The notes under the pieces are model-generated. The model was not told the origin of the DNA. It searched no databases and saw only the letters and a program-made list of their open reading frames with translations. From contig JAUVNZ010000132.1 in assembly GCA_030599435.1 (NCBI GenBank), positions 1 to 5,216 on the forward strand: a stretch of DNA of 5,216 bases, in the 5' to 3' direction. The translations under genes were made by a program, and so were the position numbers. This DNA comes from Gammaproteobacteria bacterium. Its GTDB lineage: Bacteria > Pseudomonadota > Gammaproteobacteria > SZUA-152. Of the stretch, positions 1 through 5,216 are shown piece by piece; position 1 is the stretch's first letter, and the number at the start of each line of letters is the position of its first letter.

Positions 1-5
1 ATAGT

Positions 6-81
6 TGGTGCCGACGCACGGACTCGAACCGCGAACCTACGCATTACAAGTGCGTTGCACTACCAATTGTGCTACGTCGGC
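6..81 (-). tRNA. tRNA-Thr (anticodon UGU), CCA encoded
   Basis: Read on the minus strand this is a complete 76-nucleotide cloverleaf. It has a 7-bp acceptor stem (GCCGACG with CGTCGGC), a D-arm with a GCAC/GTGC stem, an anticodon stem ACGCA/TGCGT around the loop CTTGTAA, a 5-base variable loop, a T-arm CGCGG-TTCGAGT-CCGTG, discriminator A and a genomically encoded CCA. The anticodon TGT lies at 46-48 and reads ACA (threonine). It is the last feature before the left edge. In gammaproteobacteria a Thr(UGU) tRNA commonly opens a Thr-Tyr-Gly-Thr-tufB cluster, so further tRNAs probably lie beyond the edge (inference). The nearest visible promoter is at 357-385, on the far side of a broken copy of the same tRNA and a hairpin array. 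Confidence 0.97.
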
Positions 82-107
82 AAATACTCATCATTACTAA
101 TCCATAC

Positions 108-271
108 AGTCCAAAGGACTCGACCGTTTCTCCCGGAGAGAAACGGGGCGCACACTGTGCGCCCGAAGGGTGCGCGCCAAGGATGGTGCGCATCACCGAA
201 TTGCCAGGAGCAATTCGGGACAACCAAAGGTTGCCCGTTAGGGTGAGCCACATGGAAGTGGCGAATCACCC
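108..271. repeat. Array of seven consecutive hairpins (inverted repeats)
   Basis: Seven stem-loops follow each other with almost no spacing. On the + strand they are: 108-120 (5-bp stem, loop AAA); 124-146 (9 bp, loop CCGGA); 146-164 (8 bp, loop ACT); 171-192 (8 bp with one G-U pair, loop AAGGAT); 196-218 (9 bp, loop CAGGA); 216-237 (9 bp with one bulged A, loop AAA); and 241-271 (GGGTGA+GCCAC against GTGGC+GAA+TCACCC, loop ATGGAA). Some neighbours share one to three bases. The stems differ in sequence, so this is not a copied repeat unit. The G-U pairs of the fourth hairpin become C-A mismatches on the minus strand, a weak hint that the + strand transcript is the one that folds. No reading frame here looks coding. 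The array lies between the broken and the intact tRNA-Thr. Confidence 0.85.
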
Positions 272-322
272 GCGAACCTACGCATTACAAGTGCGTTGCA
301 CTACCAATTGTGCTACGTCGGC
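270..322 (-). pseudogene. 5' fragment of tRNA-Thr(UGU), split at the T-loop
   Basis: These 53 bases are identical to 29-81, the first 53 nucleotides of the intact tRNA-Thr. The fragment contains the 5' acceptor strand, D-arm, anticodon arm, variable loop and 5' T-stem strand. Identity stops exactly where the T-loop should begin. The expected T-loop, 3' T-stem, 3' acceptor strand and CCA do not follow, so it cannot mature as a normal tRNA. The bases just upstream on the minus strand share a TACTC block with the intact copy (85-89 and 326-330), which suggests an old tandem duplication of tRNA plus leader. It is the first element after the stable-RNA promoter and so is probably transcribed. E. 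coli tyrT offers a loose parallel, where repeats after the tRNA carry a piece of it. Confidence 0.9.
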
Positions 323-356
323 TAGTACTCTTTTTATGTGGTAAATCAGGGGCGCT

Positions 357-385
357 ATTGTATGCATTGACACCAACGAGTGCAA
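357..385 (-). promoter_or_regulatory. Stable-RNA promoter for the tRNA-Thr region
   Basis: On the minus strand a -35 box TTGCAC (380-385) and a -10 box TACAAT (357-362) are separated by exactly 17 bases. The -10 matches TATAAT at five of six positions. It is followed by a GC-rich discriminator (AGCGCCCC), typical of stringently controlled rRNA and tRNA promoters. Transcription would start near 350, about 28 bases before the 5' end of the broken tRNA copy. The -35 box sits one base beyond the stop codon of the SPOR gene, with AT-rich sequence upstream inside that gene. No terminator with a U-tract separates the two, so read-through from the birA operon is also possible. Confidence 0.75.
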
Positions 386-386
386 T

Positions 387-1172
387 TTATTCGCACTTGC
401 GTTGAGACAAATTAGTCCTGGAATATTTATCCGCTACCTCAGCAAGAGAAGCTACCGTTTTTGTCTTATTCCCGGGAACTGTCATATCTAGCCAAACCAG
501 TTTTCTGACCTGAAACTGGGTCTCTTTTTTCACACTTAAACCCATTTTTTTAACCAGCTGGTAACGTTCATCCGCCGCTCCCTCACGTTTAAACAGCCCC
601 AAAGAAACGGCATTTTTATGCTGGCCTTTGCCCATAATAAACAAGTCCTTCAAACCCTTTTTTTGAAGCAAACTAACCTGCCGACGCGCTGCATCATAGG
701 TTTTGAATGAGGGTAGATAGACCCAATAACCTCTGGGCTTTCGTTGTGAAACCCGTCTTTGCTTTACTTCAATATTCAGGGCGCTGATTGCCTCACCCGC
801 ATGATTGGCGGTTGCTGATTTTCTAAAAGGGCCTAAGGTAAAACAGACTGGTTTCGATGATTTTACAGGTTCAGTTTTCTTTGGTTTAGGTGTCTTTGGT
901 TTTAACGCAATTTTTTCCTTAGCAACTTTCTTTTCGACCGATTTTTTAACGGGTTTATTTTTTGCGAGAGGTGTTGGTTCGGTAGACTTCTTAACGGGTT
1001 TTTCGGAGGTAGCTCCGAGACCTCTTTCACGCAATAAACTTAAGCGTTCGACCCCCTTCGGTAAATCCTGCTGCTTGAGAATTACGGGGCCTGTCTGAGG
1101 ATTAAACCAGTCTGACTGCGTGTAAAAATACGCCGCATTTACCAGTAAAAAAAACAGAAAGATGGCTCTCAT
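387..1172 (-). CDS. Membrane-anchored SPOR-domain protein
   Basis: A 261-residue protein. Residues 3-17 form one hydrophobic segment (an N-terminal anchor or uncleaved signal). A Lys/Pro-rich low-complexity linker follows at about 54-108, and the C-terminal half is SPOR-like. The best SPOR match runs from about 147 to 205, with the GYWVYLPSF strand, the helix AARRQVSLLQKKGL and the closing VSLGLF strand; a half-repeat-like CFTLGPF lies at 110-116. SPOR domains in general bind septal peptidoglycan lacking stem peptides, so a periplasmic envelope role is inferred. The start overlaps the coaX stop as ATGA, which indicates translational coupling. A SPOR gene behind coaX is a recurring arrangement in Pseudomonas-like bacteria. 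The tail after about 212 matches nothing I recognise. The family is often called sporulation-related although these bacteria do not sporulate. Confidence 0.88.
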   Translation of the reverse strand: MRAIFLFFLLVNAAYFYTQSDWFNPQTGPVILKQQDLPKGVERLSLLRERGLGATSEKPVKKSTEPTPLAKNKPVKKSVEKKVAKEKIALKPKTPKPKKTEPVKSSKPVCFTLGPFRKSATANHAGEAISALNIEVKQRRVSQRKPRGYWVYLPSFKTYDAARRQVSLLQKKGLKDLFIMGKGQHKNAVSLGLFKREGAADERYQLVKKMGLSVKKETQFQVRKLVWLDMTVPGNKTKTVASLAEVADKYSRTNLSQRKCE

Positions 1173-2023
1173 AATAGAACCCTGGAATCATTAACTAAAG
1201 ATTCTGTTAACGGGTGTCCTGATAAAACTGCCAAACCTTTTAATACCCAATCTGGTTCATGACGAAAAGTGCCGGCGTATTGTAGAGACAACAATTGGGG
1301 TAACAACAATGGAGCACCACCACCCGCCACTATACAAGTAAAAACTGTGTCCATATCATTTTCGAAGCGTTGCAAAATATGTTTTACCGCGCCAATACTA
1401 GCCGCTGAAATCCCTGCCTGTACCGCCTTCTGGGTAGATTGACCCAACAGCTCAGGCGCTTCACCTTCACCAGAGATTATACCTTTAGTATTGTTTACCA
1501 GACTGCTTTTCATCATTTCCCATCCAGGTGCAATGACTCCACCCATGTGTTTACCATCAGCCATAAGAATATCTATCGTAAGCGCTGTGCCACAATCAAT
1601 AACACAGGCATTTCCCTTTATATAATGTCTAGCGGCTATCAATGCTGCCCATCGATCTGCACCCAGGGTTTCAGGCTGTTTGTAGGCGTTTACGACCCCA
1701 TGAGCATTAGCCTGTGCGACAATAATTTCTATCGTCACACCACCAGTTTCCTTAACTGCCAACTCCTTATTCAGGGTTTCATCCCGCCATTGGCTAACGG
1801 CATCCAACACACGTTGACCCGCAACATTGGCCAGAATAATTTTTGAGGGATGTAGATCCTTATTTTGAATTAATTGCCAGGCTTCCGTTAGCTGCTGTTC
1901 CAGCGCCCTTCCTTCTTGGTATACCACAGGTTTACACTTTTCCAGCTGGCCATTATGACAAAGGGCCCATTTCAGACTGCTATTCCCCGCATCAATTAAC
2001 AATGTTGTAGTAACGGTTGTCAT
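1169..2023 (-). CDS. coaX: Type III pantothenate kinase
   Basis: A 284-residue cytoplasmic enzyme that phosphorylates pantothenate with ATP, the first committed step of coenzyme A synthesis. The ASKHA-fold motifs are present: phosphate loop 1 DAGNSSLKW (11-19), the substrate and catalytic segment LGADRW (120-125, with D123 the likely general base), phosphate loop 2 DCGTALTID (143-151), GGVIAPG (161-167) and a C-terminal AGGGAPLL (233-240). It is slightly longer than the usual 250-260 residues. The type III enzyme is known for insensitivity to CoA feedback and a need for a monovalent cation. Enteric relatives carry the unrelated coaA next to birA instead. The start ATG overlaps the birA stop as ATGA and the stop overlaps the SPOR gene start in the same way, so it is the middle gene of a coupled operon. 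Confidence 0.96.
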   Translation of the reverse strand: MTTVTTTLLIDAGNSSLKWALCHNGQLEKCKPVVYQEGRALEQQLTEAWQLIQNKDLHPSKIILANVAGQRVLDAVSQWRDETLNKELAVKETGGVTIEIIVAQANAHGVVNAYKQPETLGADRWAALIAARHYIKGNACVIDCGTALTIDILMADGKHMGGVIAPGWEMMKSSLVNNTKGIISGEGEAPELLGQSTQKAVQAGISAASIGAVKHILQRFENDMDTVFTCIVAGGGAPLLLPQLLSLQYAGTFRHEPDWVLKGLAVLSGHPLTESLVNDSRVLL

Positions 2024-3027
2024 GTCGTCTGATCTACCACAGGAGTTTTCTGACCTGCAGCCCGCATGCTGATTTCTCCGCTATGAAAACGTCTCATTTC
2101 ACCTGCCTGAGCAAGTAATAAAGCGCCCGAATTATCGACTCCCCTGACTACACCCCGAACGTTCTCTTCGGGCATCTGTAAAACAACCTCCTGCCCGGAA
2201 TAGCAGTCACACGCATTCCATTCATCGAGAAATGGGGTGAGCCCATCCTTCTCAAATTCCTGGATTGCAGCAAGCTGATGGTTAATTAATCTACCTGCCA
2301 TTTCATTTCGACCCACAGGCCTCCCCAACGCCGACTCGAGATCGATCCACGGCTGATCAATCGTAGCCATCTCTACCGGGGTAGCCCGCATATTAAGTCC
2401 TACCCCGACCACGACTGAGCAAGGACCTGAAGCCTCTCCCGCCAGTTCCAGTAATATACCGGCTAATTTCCGATTCGAAACCAAAATATCATTGGGCCAT
2501 TTTACCTCAACTGTATCAAGCCCGGCCTCACGCAAGGCGCGCGTAGTGGCTATTGCCATGGCCAGACTCAATCCAGATAACTGCGCTGCTCCTCCAGTAA
2601 ATCGCCACAGCAATGAGATATAAAGGTTGCCACCAAATGGAGACACCCAGGTTCGACCTCGTCGACCACGACCAGACGTTTGTTGCTCTGCCAAACAGAT
2701 GATGCCGCTATTTTTACTGGCGTTTACCGATTCCAGTAAATGAGCATTTGTTGAAGGCAGTTCAAAATGAACCTCAAGTTTTTGCAGGATTTTTTTTGTT
2801 TTCGTATCCAGAAATGGAAATATTTTCTCAGGATCTAACAACTCGATCTGGCTGGATAACCTATATCCTTTGCCTCGCACTGAATAAATTTCAATGCCAG
2901 AAGACCTAAGGGAATGGATTACCTTCCAGACAGCCGAACGAGTACAACTCATCATCTGCCCCAGCTCAGTACCCGAATGAAAATGGCCATCAGCCAGGAT
3001 TTTCATCAATGTCGATGTAGGATTCAT
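2020..3027 (-). CDS. birA: Biotin-[acetyl-CoA-carboxylase] ligase / biotin operon repressor BirA
   Basis: A 335-residue bifunctional (class II) BirA. Residues 1-60 form a winged helix-turn-helix (SGTELGQMMSCTRSAVWKVI recognition region, wing RGKGYRL), so it should repress biotin synthesis genes as well as act as an enzyme. The ligase core follows: biotin-contact STN (92-94), the biotinyl-AMP loop GRGRRGR (119-125), KWPND (176-180), K187 in KLAGILLE, and VGVGLN (207-212). A small C-terminal beta domain ends near GEISMR. It makes biotinyl-5'-AMP and transfers biotin to the carrier protein of acetyl-CoA carboxylase. The chosen ATG has AAAGG six bases upstream. Length is close to the 321 residues of E. 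coli BirA. It overlaps coaX by four bases. No biotin operator is seen nearby, so its target genes are elsewhere. Confidence 0.96.
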   Translation of the reverse strand: MNPTSTLMKILADGHFHSGTELGQMMSCTRSAVWKVIHSLRSSGIEIYSVRGKGYRLSSQIELLDPEKIFPFLDTKTKKILQKLEVHFELPSTNAHLLESVNASKNSGIICLAEQQTSGRGRRGRTWVSPFGGNLYISLLWRFTGGAAQLSGLSLAMAIATTRALREAGLDTVEVKWPNDILVSNRKLAGILLELAGEASGPCSVVVGVGLNMRATPVEMATIDQPWIDLESALGRPVGRNEMAGRLINHQLAAIQEFEKDGLTPFLDEWNACDCYSGQEVVLQMPEENVRGVVRGVDNSGALLLAQAGEMRRFHSGEISMRAAGQKTPVVDQTT

Positions 3028-3102
3028 CTCAGGCCTTTATTAGGAACAAAGAGATACAAGGGAAAATATACGAGAAAGGTTACCAATAAAAAGGAAGCAG
3101 GC

Positions 3103-4185
3103 TTACGATTCCAGCTCAGCTTCCGGCACTGCTCCCAAAGATCCTTGGAGAGCATAAGATTCAAAACCTTCCTGGGAAAGTAAGTAAGTAGCAATAGAAC
3201 TCTGTCGCCCGGATTCACAGTAAAGCAGGTACTGGTGATCAGGATCAAGCATGCTCAGTTTGACGCGTATTAGTGGCAAAGGAATATTTACGCTGCCCTG
3301 GATATGCTTGTCCTTGAATTCCGCAGGTAAACGCACATCGATCCACATCGCTCCATCGTTTACTAACGATTGCGCATCATCATAGGTAACCCATTTAAGC
3401 AAAGGCGCATTGAGTAACTCCAGAAAATCATCTTTTGGCAAACTCATCAAAATACCTGCTGTCTCCATGACAACAGACGCGTTTCTTTTACCCCCAGCAA
3501 TTAAAGCTTCCTCGCCAAAGTTATCGCCAGCAACCAGGGAAGCTAAACTCATACCATCGGGGTTTTTCCGCGTTTTTCGCATAACCCGACACTTACCCTG
3601 GCGGATAATATAAAAGTGCTCGCCTTCTTCCCCTTGATTAAACACCACCTCGCCGGCTTTATAGTGCTGCGTTTGTAGGCGCATAAAAATCGACTGAATA
3701 TTGGCAGGTGGAATACGGCGAAATACCTTAGCCTGAAGTAATTTTGCCATCCAGTCATCCTCACTCTCATCCTCACTGTGATCGATTTCCTGAACAGCAA
3801 TGCCACTACCCGAACCACCTGAACCGCCTGATTTGTCCCAGGCAAGCATACTATCAAGCTCATCCGGATCCACCTTAACGCAGGTGACATCCATTAACGC
3901 CTGAGCTGAGTGCGTATATCGTTTGCCCTGTTCAAGCGGTAATTTTGAAATTTTGCTGCCACCTTGAACTCGTTTTACAGGCTCTTCGTCCATGATTAAA
4001 GCAACTTCGCCAGACGTAAGGTAAACAATTTTTTCTACCTTTTGCCCCTGCTTAAAAATCACATCCCCCTTGGAAAAAGTGCACAATTCAGACTTGGTGG
4101 CCAAATCACGACAATGCTCAGGGCTAAGCATCTTGATAGGCACCAAAGTGGCTAAAACGTTAGGGTCGACGGGGGAATCTGACAT
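3103..4185 (-). CDS. Tandem cyclic-nucleotide-binding and rhodanese domain protein
   Basis: A 360-residue cytoplasmic protein with no signal peptide or membrane segment. Residues about 18-115 form a first cNMP-binding-type beta barrel (FSKGDVIFKQGQ, YLTSGEVALI) that lacks the FGE...R phosphate-binding cassette, so it probably does not bind a nucleotide. A Gly-Ser linker (119-128) and an acidic stretch (134-144) follow. The second barrel, about 147-258, has a full cassette FGEEAL (223-228) with R234 in KRNASV, closely matching the cAMP-binding consensus of protein kinase A regulatory subunits. Residues about 263-355 are a rhodanese domain with WIDVRLPAEF, HIQGSVNIP and an intact active-site loop CESGRQS (Cys323). 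No helix-turn-helix is present, so it is not a CRP-type regulator. A likely role is a nucleotide-gated sulfur-transfer or persulfide protein, but the substrate is unknown. It lies 75 bases upstream of birA in the same direction, with no strong terminator between. Confidence 0.9.
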   Translation of the reverse strand: MSDSPVDPNVLATLVPIKMLSPEHCRDLATKSELCTFSKGDVIFKQGQKVEKIVYLTSGEVALIMDEEPVKRVQGGSKISKLPLEQGKRYTHSAQALMDVTCVKVDPDELDSMLAWDKSGGSGGSGSGIAVQEIDHSEDESEDDWMAKLLQAKVFRRIPPANIQSIFMRLQTQHYKAGEVVFNQGEEGEHFYIIRQGKCRVMRKTRKNPDGMSLASLVAGDNFGEEALIAGGKRNASVVMETAGILMSLPKDDFLELLNAPLLKWVTYDDAQSLVNDGAMWIDVRLPAEFKDKHIQGSVNIPLPLIRVKLSMLDPDHQYLLYCESGRQSSIATYLLSQEGFESYALQGSLGAVPEAELES

Positions 4186-4187
4186 GT

Positions 4188-4328
4188 TTAATCAATAACC
4201 TGGGCAACTTGGATAAAACTCACAGTCAATTCATCACTCCAAACATGTTTATTCTGTAAATCGTTAATTCTACGTGTAAAACGGCCTGACTGCATATGGA
4301 TTTTCACCAAATCTTGTAAATACCACAA
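4188..4328 (-). CDS. Possible small ORF (46 codons) just upstream of the cNMP/rhodanese gene
   Basis: On the minus strand an open frame runs from TTG (4326-4328) to TAA (4188-4190), and the ATG of the cNMP/rhodanese gene follows after two bases. The TTG is preceded by AGGTGA, an extended Shine-Dalgarno match whose AGG core is seven bases away. The peptide begins MWYLQDLVKI if initiated at TTG and is mixed polar and hydrophobic with no membrane segment. An in-frame ATG 11 codons later would give 35 residues but has no clear ribosome site. I do not recognise the product. The tight spacing would suit translational coupling or a leader peptide, but an open frame this short can occur by chance. 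Confidence 0.3.
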   Translation of the reverse strand: MWYLQDLVKIHMQSGRFTRRINDLQNKHVWSDELTVSFIQVAQVID

Positions 4329-4465
4329 GACCTCACCTGCTAATTGTTAATTGCCTATATTGGGCGGCATGGAGGAAAAACCGCGGCCATTATTAGTTCC
4401 ATACCGGGGAGGCACACGACAGCCTGGGGTTGTATGTATTGTGAAGCAGCAGAATCCCAAGTGTA

Positions 4466-4489
4466 ATATTTTTAATTTTTTAAAAATAT
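4466..4489. repeat. AT-only 10-bp inverted repeat
   Basis: ATATTTTTAA and TTAAAAATAT form a perfect 10-bp inverted repeat around a TTTT loop. It has no GC pairs, so it is a poor intrinsic terminator. It is more plausibly a site of bending or melting, or a binding site for an H-NS- or IHF-like protein (inference), in the control region between the two divergent units. Confidence 0.6.
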
Positions 4490-4660
4490 CAATGAGTTAT
4501 AGTTTTTTCAATGAGGCTAACAGGGACCAGACTTCTTTCGCTTACCCGTTTGAGATAAAAGCAAAGCGCGACTCCGCCATTCCTGCCGTTATGGGTCCCG
4601 CAAGATAACCGCCAAAACAAATGACCGACCCTACACTCGTAGATGTATCACGTTAGTTAT

Positions 4661-4719
4661 TTTACACTTACAACTCAGTCATAAAAATTATAAATACTGA
4701 CATACAGGGAATTGTGAGG
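4661..4719 (+). promoter_or_regulatory. Probable promoter and ribosome site of the response regulator
   Basis: An AT-rich stretch carries candidate -10 sequences TATAAA (4689-4694) and TAAATA (4691-4696). TTACAA (4668-4673) lies 17 bases before TAAATA, and a better -35 match TTTACA (4661-4666) is too far away for standard spacing, so the exact boxes are unsure. An inverted repeat TCAGT (4675-4679) / ACTGA (4696-4700) brackets the -10 and could be an operator. The ribosome site GAGG (4716-4719) lies five bases before the ATG and supports that start. Confidence 0.4.
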
Positions 4720-4724
4720 TTCAG

Positions 4725-5216
4725 ATGAGACTGTTACTCGTAGAAGACAACGATGCGCTCGGCAAGGGGCTCTATGCTGGCCTTACTGATGCTGGTTATG
4801 CAGTAGATTGGGTAAAAGATGGCGAGACCGCAACCTCTGCTATTTTTTCGGAAGAATATGATGTCATTACACTGGATCTTGGACTACCTAAAAAGTCCGG
4901 GATTGAAGTATTGAACGAGATTCGAAACCGAGAAAAAAATGTGCCTGTACTTGTTTTAACAGCAAAAGATACTGTAAATGACAAAATCCTGGGTCTGGAC
5001 AGTGGTGCCGATGACTACATGGTCAAACCTTTCGACCTTCATGAACTGGTTGCTCGTCTCAAAGCGATAACTCGCCGAAGCAAAGGACGCGCATCAGCAG
5101 GGATAAGTTATAAAGATATTACAATCGATCCAAACTCACACTCAGTCTCCAAAAATGGGCAACACATTGAGCTTTCTCCACGGGCATTTGATGTACTGCA
5201 AACACTCATGGAAAAC
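4725..5216 (+). CDS. OmpR/PhoB-family response regulator (QseB/PmrA-like), cut by the window edge
   Basis: The first 164 residues are visible of a protein that is usually about 220-230 long; the 3' end lies beyond the window. The receiver domain (1-117) has all the expected residues: acidic pair E7-D8, phospho-acceptor D51 (in TLDLGLP), T79 (VLTA) and K101 (KPF). A short linker leads to the start of the winged-helix DNA-binding domain, from about 127, with DITIDPNSHSVSKNG and the LSPRAFDVLQTLMEN helix typical of the OmpR class. The opening MRLLLVEDNDALGKGLYAGLTDAGYAVDW resembles the QseB/PmrA/TctD branch, which is normally followed by its sensor kinase gene. The ATG is supported by GAGG five bases upstream. 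The gene is divergent from the cNMP/rhodanese gene. Its signal and targets cannot be told from the sequence. Confidence 0.93.
   Translation, partial: MRLLLVEDNDALGKGLYAGLTDAGYAVDWVKDGETATSAIFSEEYDVITLDLGLPKKSGIEVLNEIRNREKNVPVLVLTAKDTVNDKILGLDSGADDYMVKPFDLHELVARLKAITRRSKGRASAGISYKDITIDPNSHSVSKNGQHIELSPRAFDVLQTLMEN

Larger units (their letters stand above)
29..322. repeat. 53-bp direct repeat flanking a hairpin array
   Basis: Two identical 53-bp direct repeats (29-81 and 270-322) lie 241 bases apart, start to start. Both are the 5' portion of tRNA-Thr. They enclose 188 bases made mostly of consecutive inverted repeats. The arrangement fits a tandem tRNA duplication later interrupted in one copy. 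Integrative elements usually duplicate the 3' part of a tRNA, whereas here the 5' part is duplicated, and the enclosed DNA encodes no integrase. Confidence 0.85.
4186..4724. other. Intergenic region between divergent genes
   Basis: This stretch of about 540 bases separates the leftward cNMP/rhodanese gene from the rightward response regulator. It holds, from left to right, the possible small ORF (4188-4328), a more GC-rich block (about 4360-4460) with some pairing potential, an AT-only palindrome (4466-4489) and the likely regulator promoter (4660-4700). An 85-codon + strand frame starting TTG at 4351 was considered and not accepted. No clear promoter for the leftward genes could be fixed, although one must lie here if they are not read from elsewhere. 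Confidence 0.7.

Noticed and set aside
108..271. CRISPR array or integron attC site
   Set aside because: The stems differ from one another, there are no regular repeat/spacer units, and no cas or integrase gene is present.
69..344. Open frames on both strands across the tRNA copies and hairpin array (up to 91 codons)
   Set aside because: They run through tRNA sequence and palindromes and have no protein features. The RNA features explain the sequence.
1439..1846. 135-codon + strand frame antisense to coaX
   Set aside because: It is a shadow of the coaX coding strand; coaX has all family motifs in its own frame.
3076..3102. Possible intrinsic terminator after the cNMP/rhodanese gene (AAGC/GCTT followed by a T-rich tract)
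   Set aside because: The stem is four pairs at most with a two-base loop, too weak to support a terminator.
3024..3248. Minus-strand frame spanning the cNMP/rhodanese 3' end and the gap before birA, and the nearby + strand frame
   Set aside because: They overlap the rhodanese coding frame out of phase and lack any ribosome site or domain.
4360..4460. Known riboswitch or housekeeping RNA (c-di-GMP, TPP, cobalamin, 6S, SRP, tmRNA)
   Set aside because: None of the conserved core motifs of these families could be found.
4351..4608. 85-codon + strand frame starting at TTG in the intergenic region
   Set aside because: There is no ribosome site before the TTG, the frame crosses the AT palindrome and the composition changes abruptly along it, and the peptide has no recognisable domain. 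It probably stays open by chance.

Overview
The window reads as a chromosomal segment of a gammaproteobacterium. It is most likely a marine or Pseudomonas-like lineage outside the enterics, because it carries a type III pantothenate kinase (coaX) directly behind birA, followed by a SPOR-domain gene and a tRNA-Thr. In that group the birA-coaX-SPOR block commonly runs into a tRNA cluster ahead of tufB. Assignment to a genus is not possible from this sequence alone.

Layout from right to left, which is the direction of transcription for most of the window. At the right edge a truncated OmpR/PhoB-family response regulator points rightward (4725 to the edge). It is separated by about 540 bases of mostly AT-rich intergenic DNA from a leftward gene cluster. 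That cluster starts with a possible 46-codon small ORF (4188-4328), followed after 2 bases by a 360-residue protein with two cyclic-nucleotide-binding-type domains and a rhodanese domain (3103-4185). After a 75-base gap come birA (2020-3027), coaX (1169-2023) and a membrane-anchored SPOR protein (387-1172). birA/coaX and coaX/SPOR each overlap by ATGA, so these three are one translationally coupled operon linking biotin attachment, the first step of coenzyme A synthesis and an envelope protein.

Immediately after the SPOR stop codon there is a strong stable-RNA promoter (380-385 and 357-362, spacer 17, GC-rich discriminator). It drives a tRNA-Thr(UGU) region. The intact tRNA lies at 6-81. Before it, nearest the promoter, is a broken copy (270-322) that is identical to the first 53 nucleotides of the tRNA and stops exactly at the T-stem/T-loop junction. 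The 144 bases or so between that break and a T-loop-like remnant are packed with back-to-back hairpins. Read on the + strand, opposite to the tRNAs, four of the seven hairpin loops present GGA, and one site (250-259) matches the CsrA/RsmA binding consensus ACANGGANGU. This hairpin array in a split tRNA is the most unusual thing in the window.

The birA-coaX-SPOR block is ordinary. The points worth a second look are the hairpin array, the split tRNA copy, the cNMP/cNMP/rhodanese fusion, the small upstream ORF and a possible folded segment around 4360-4460.
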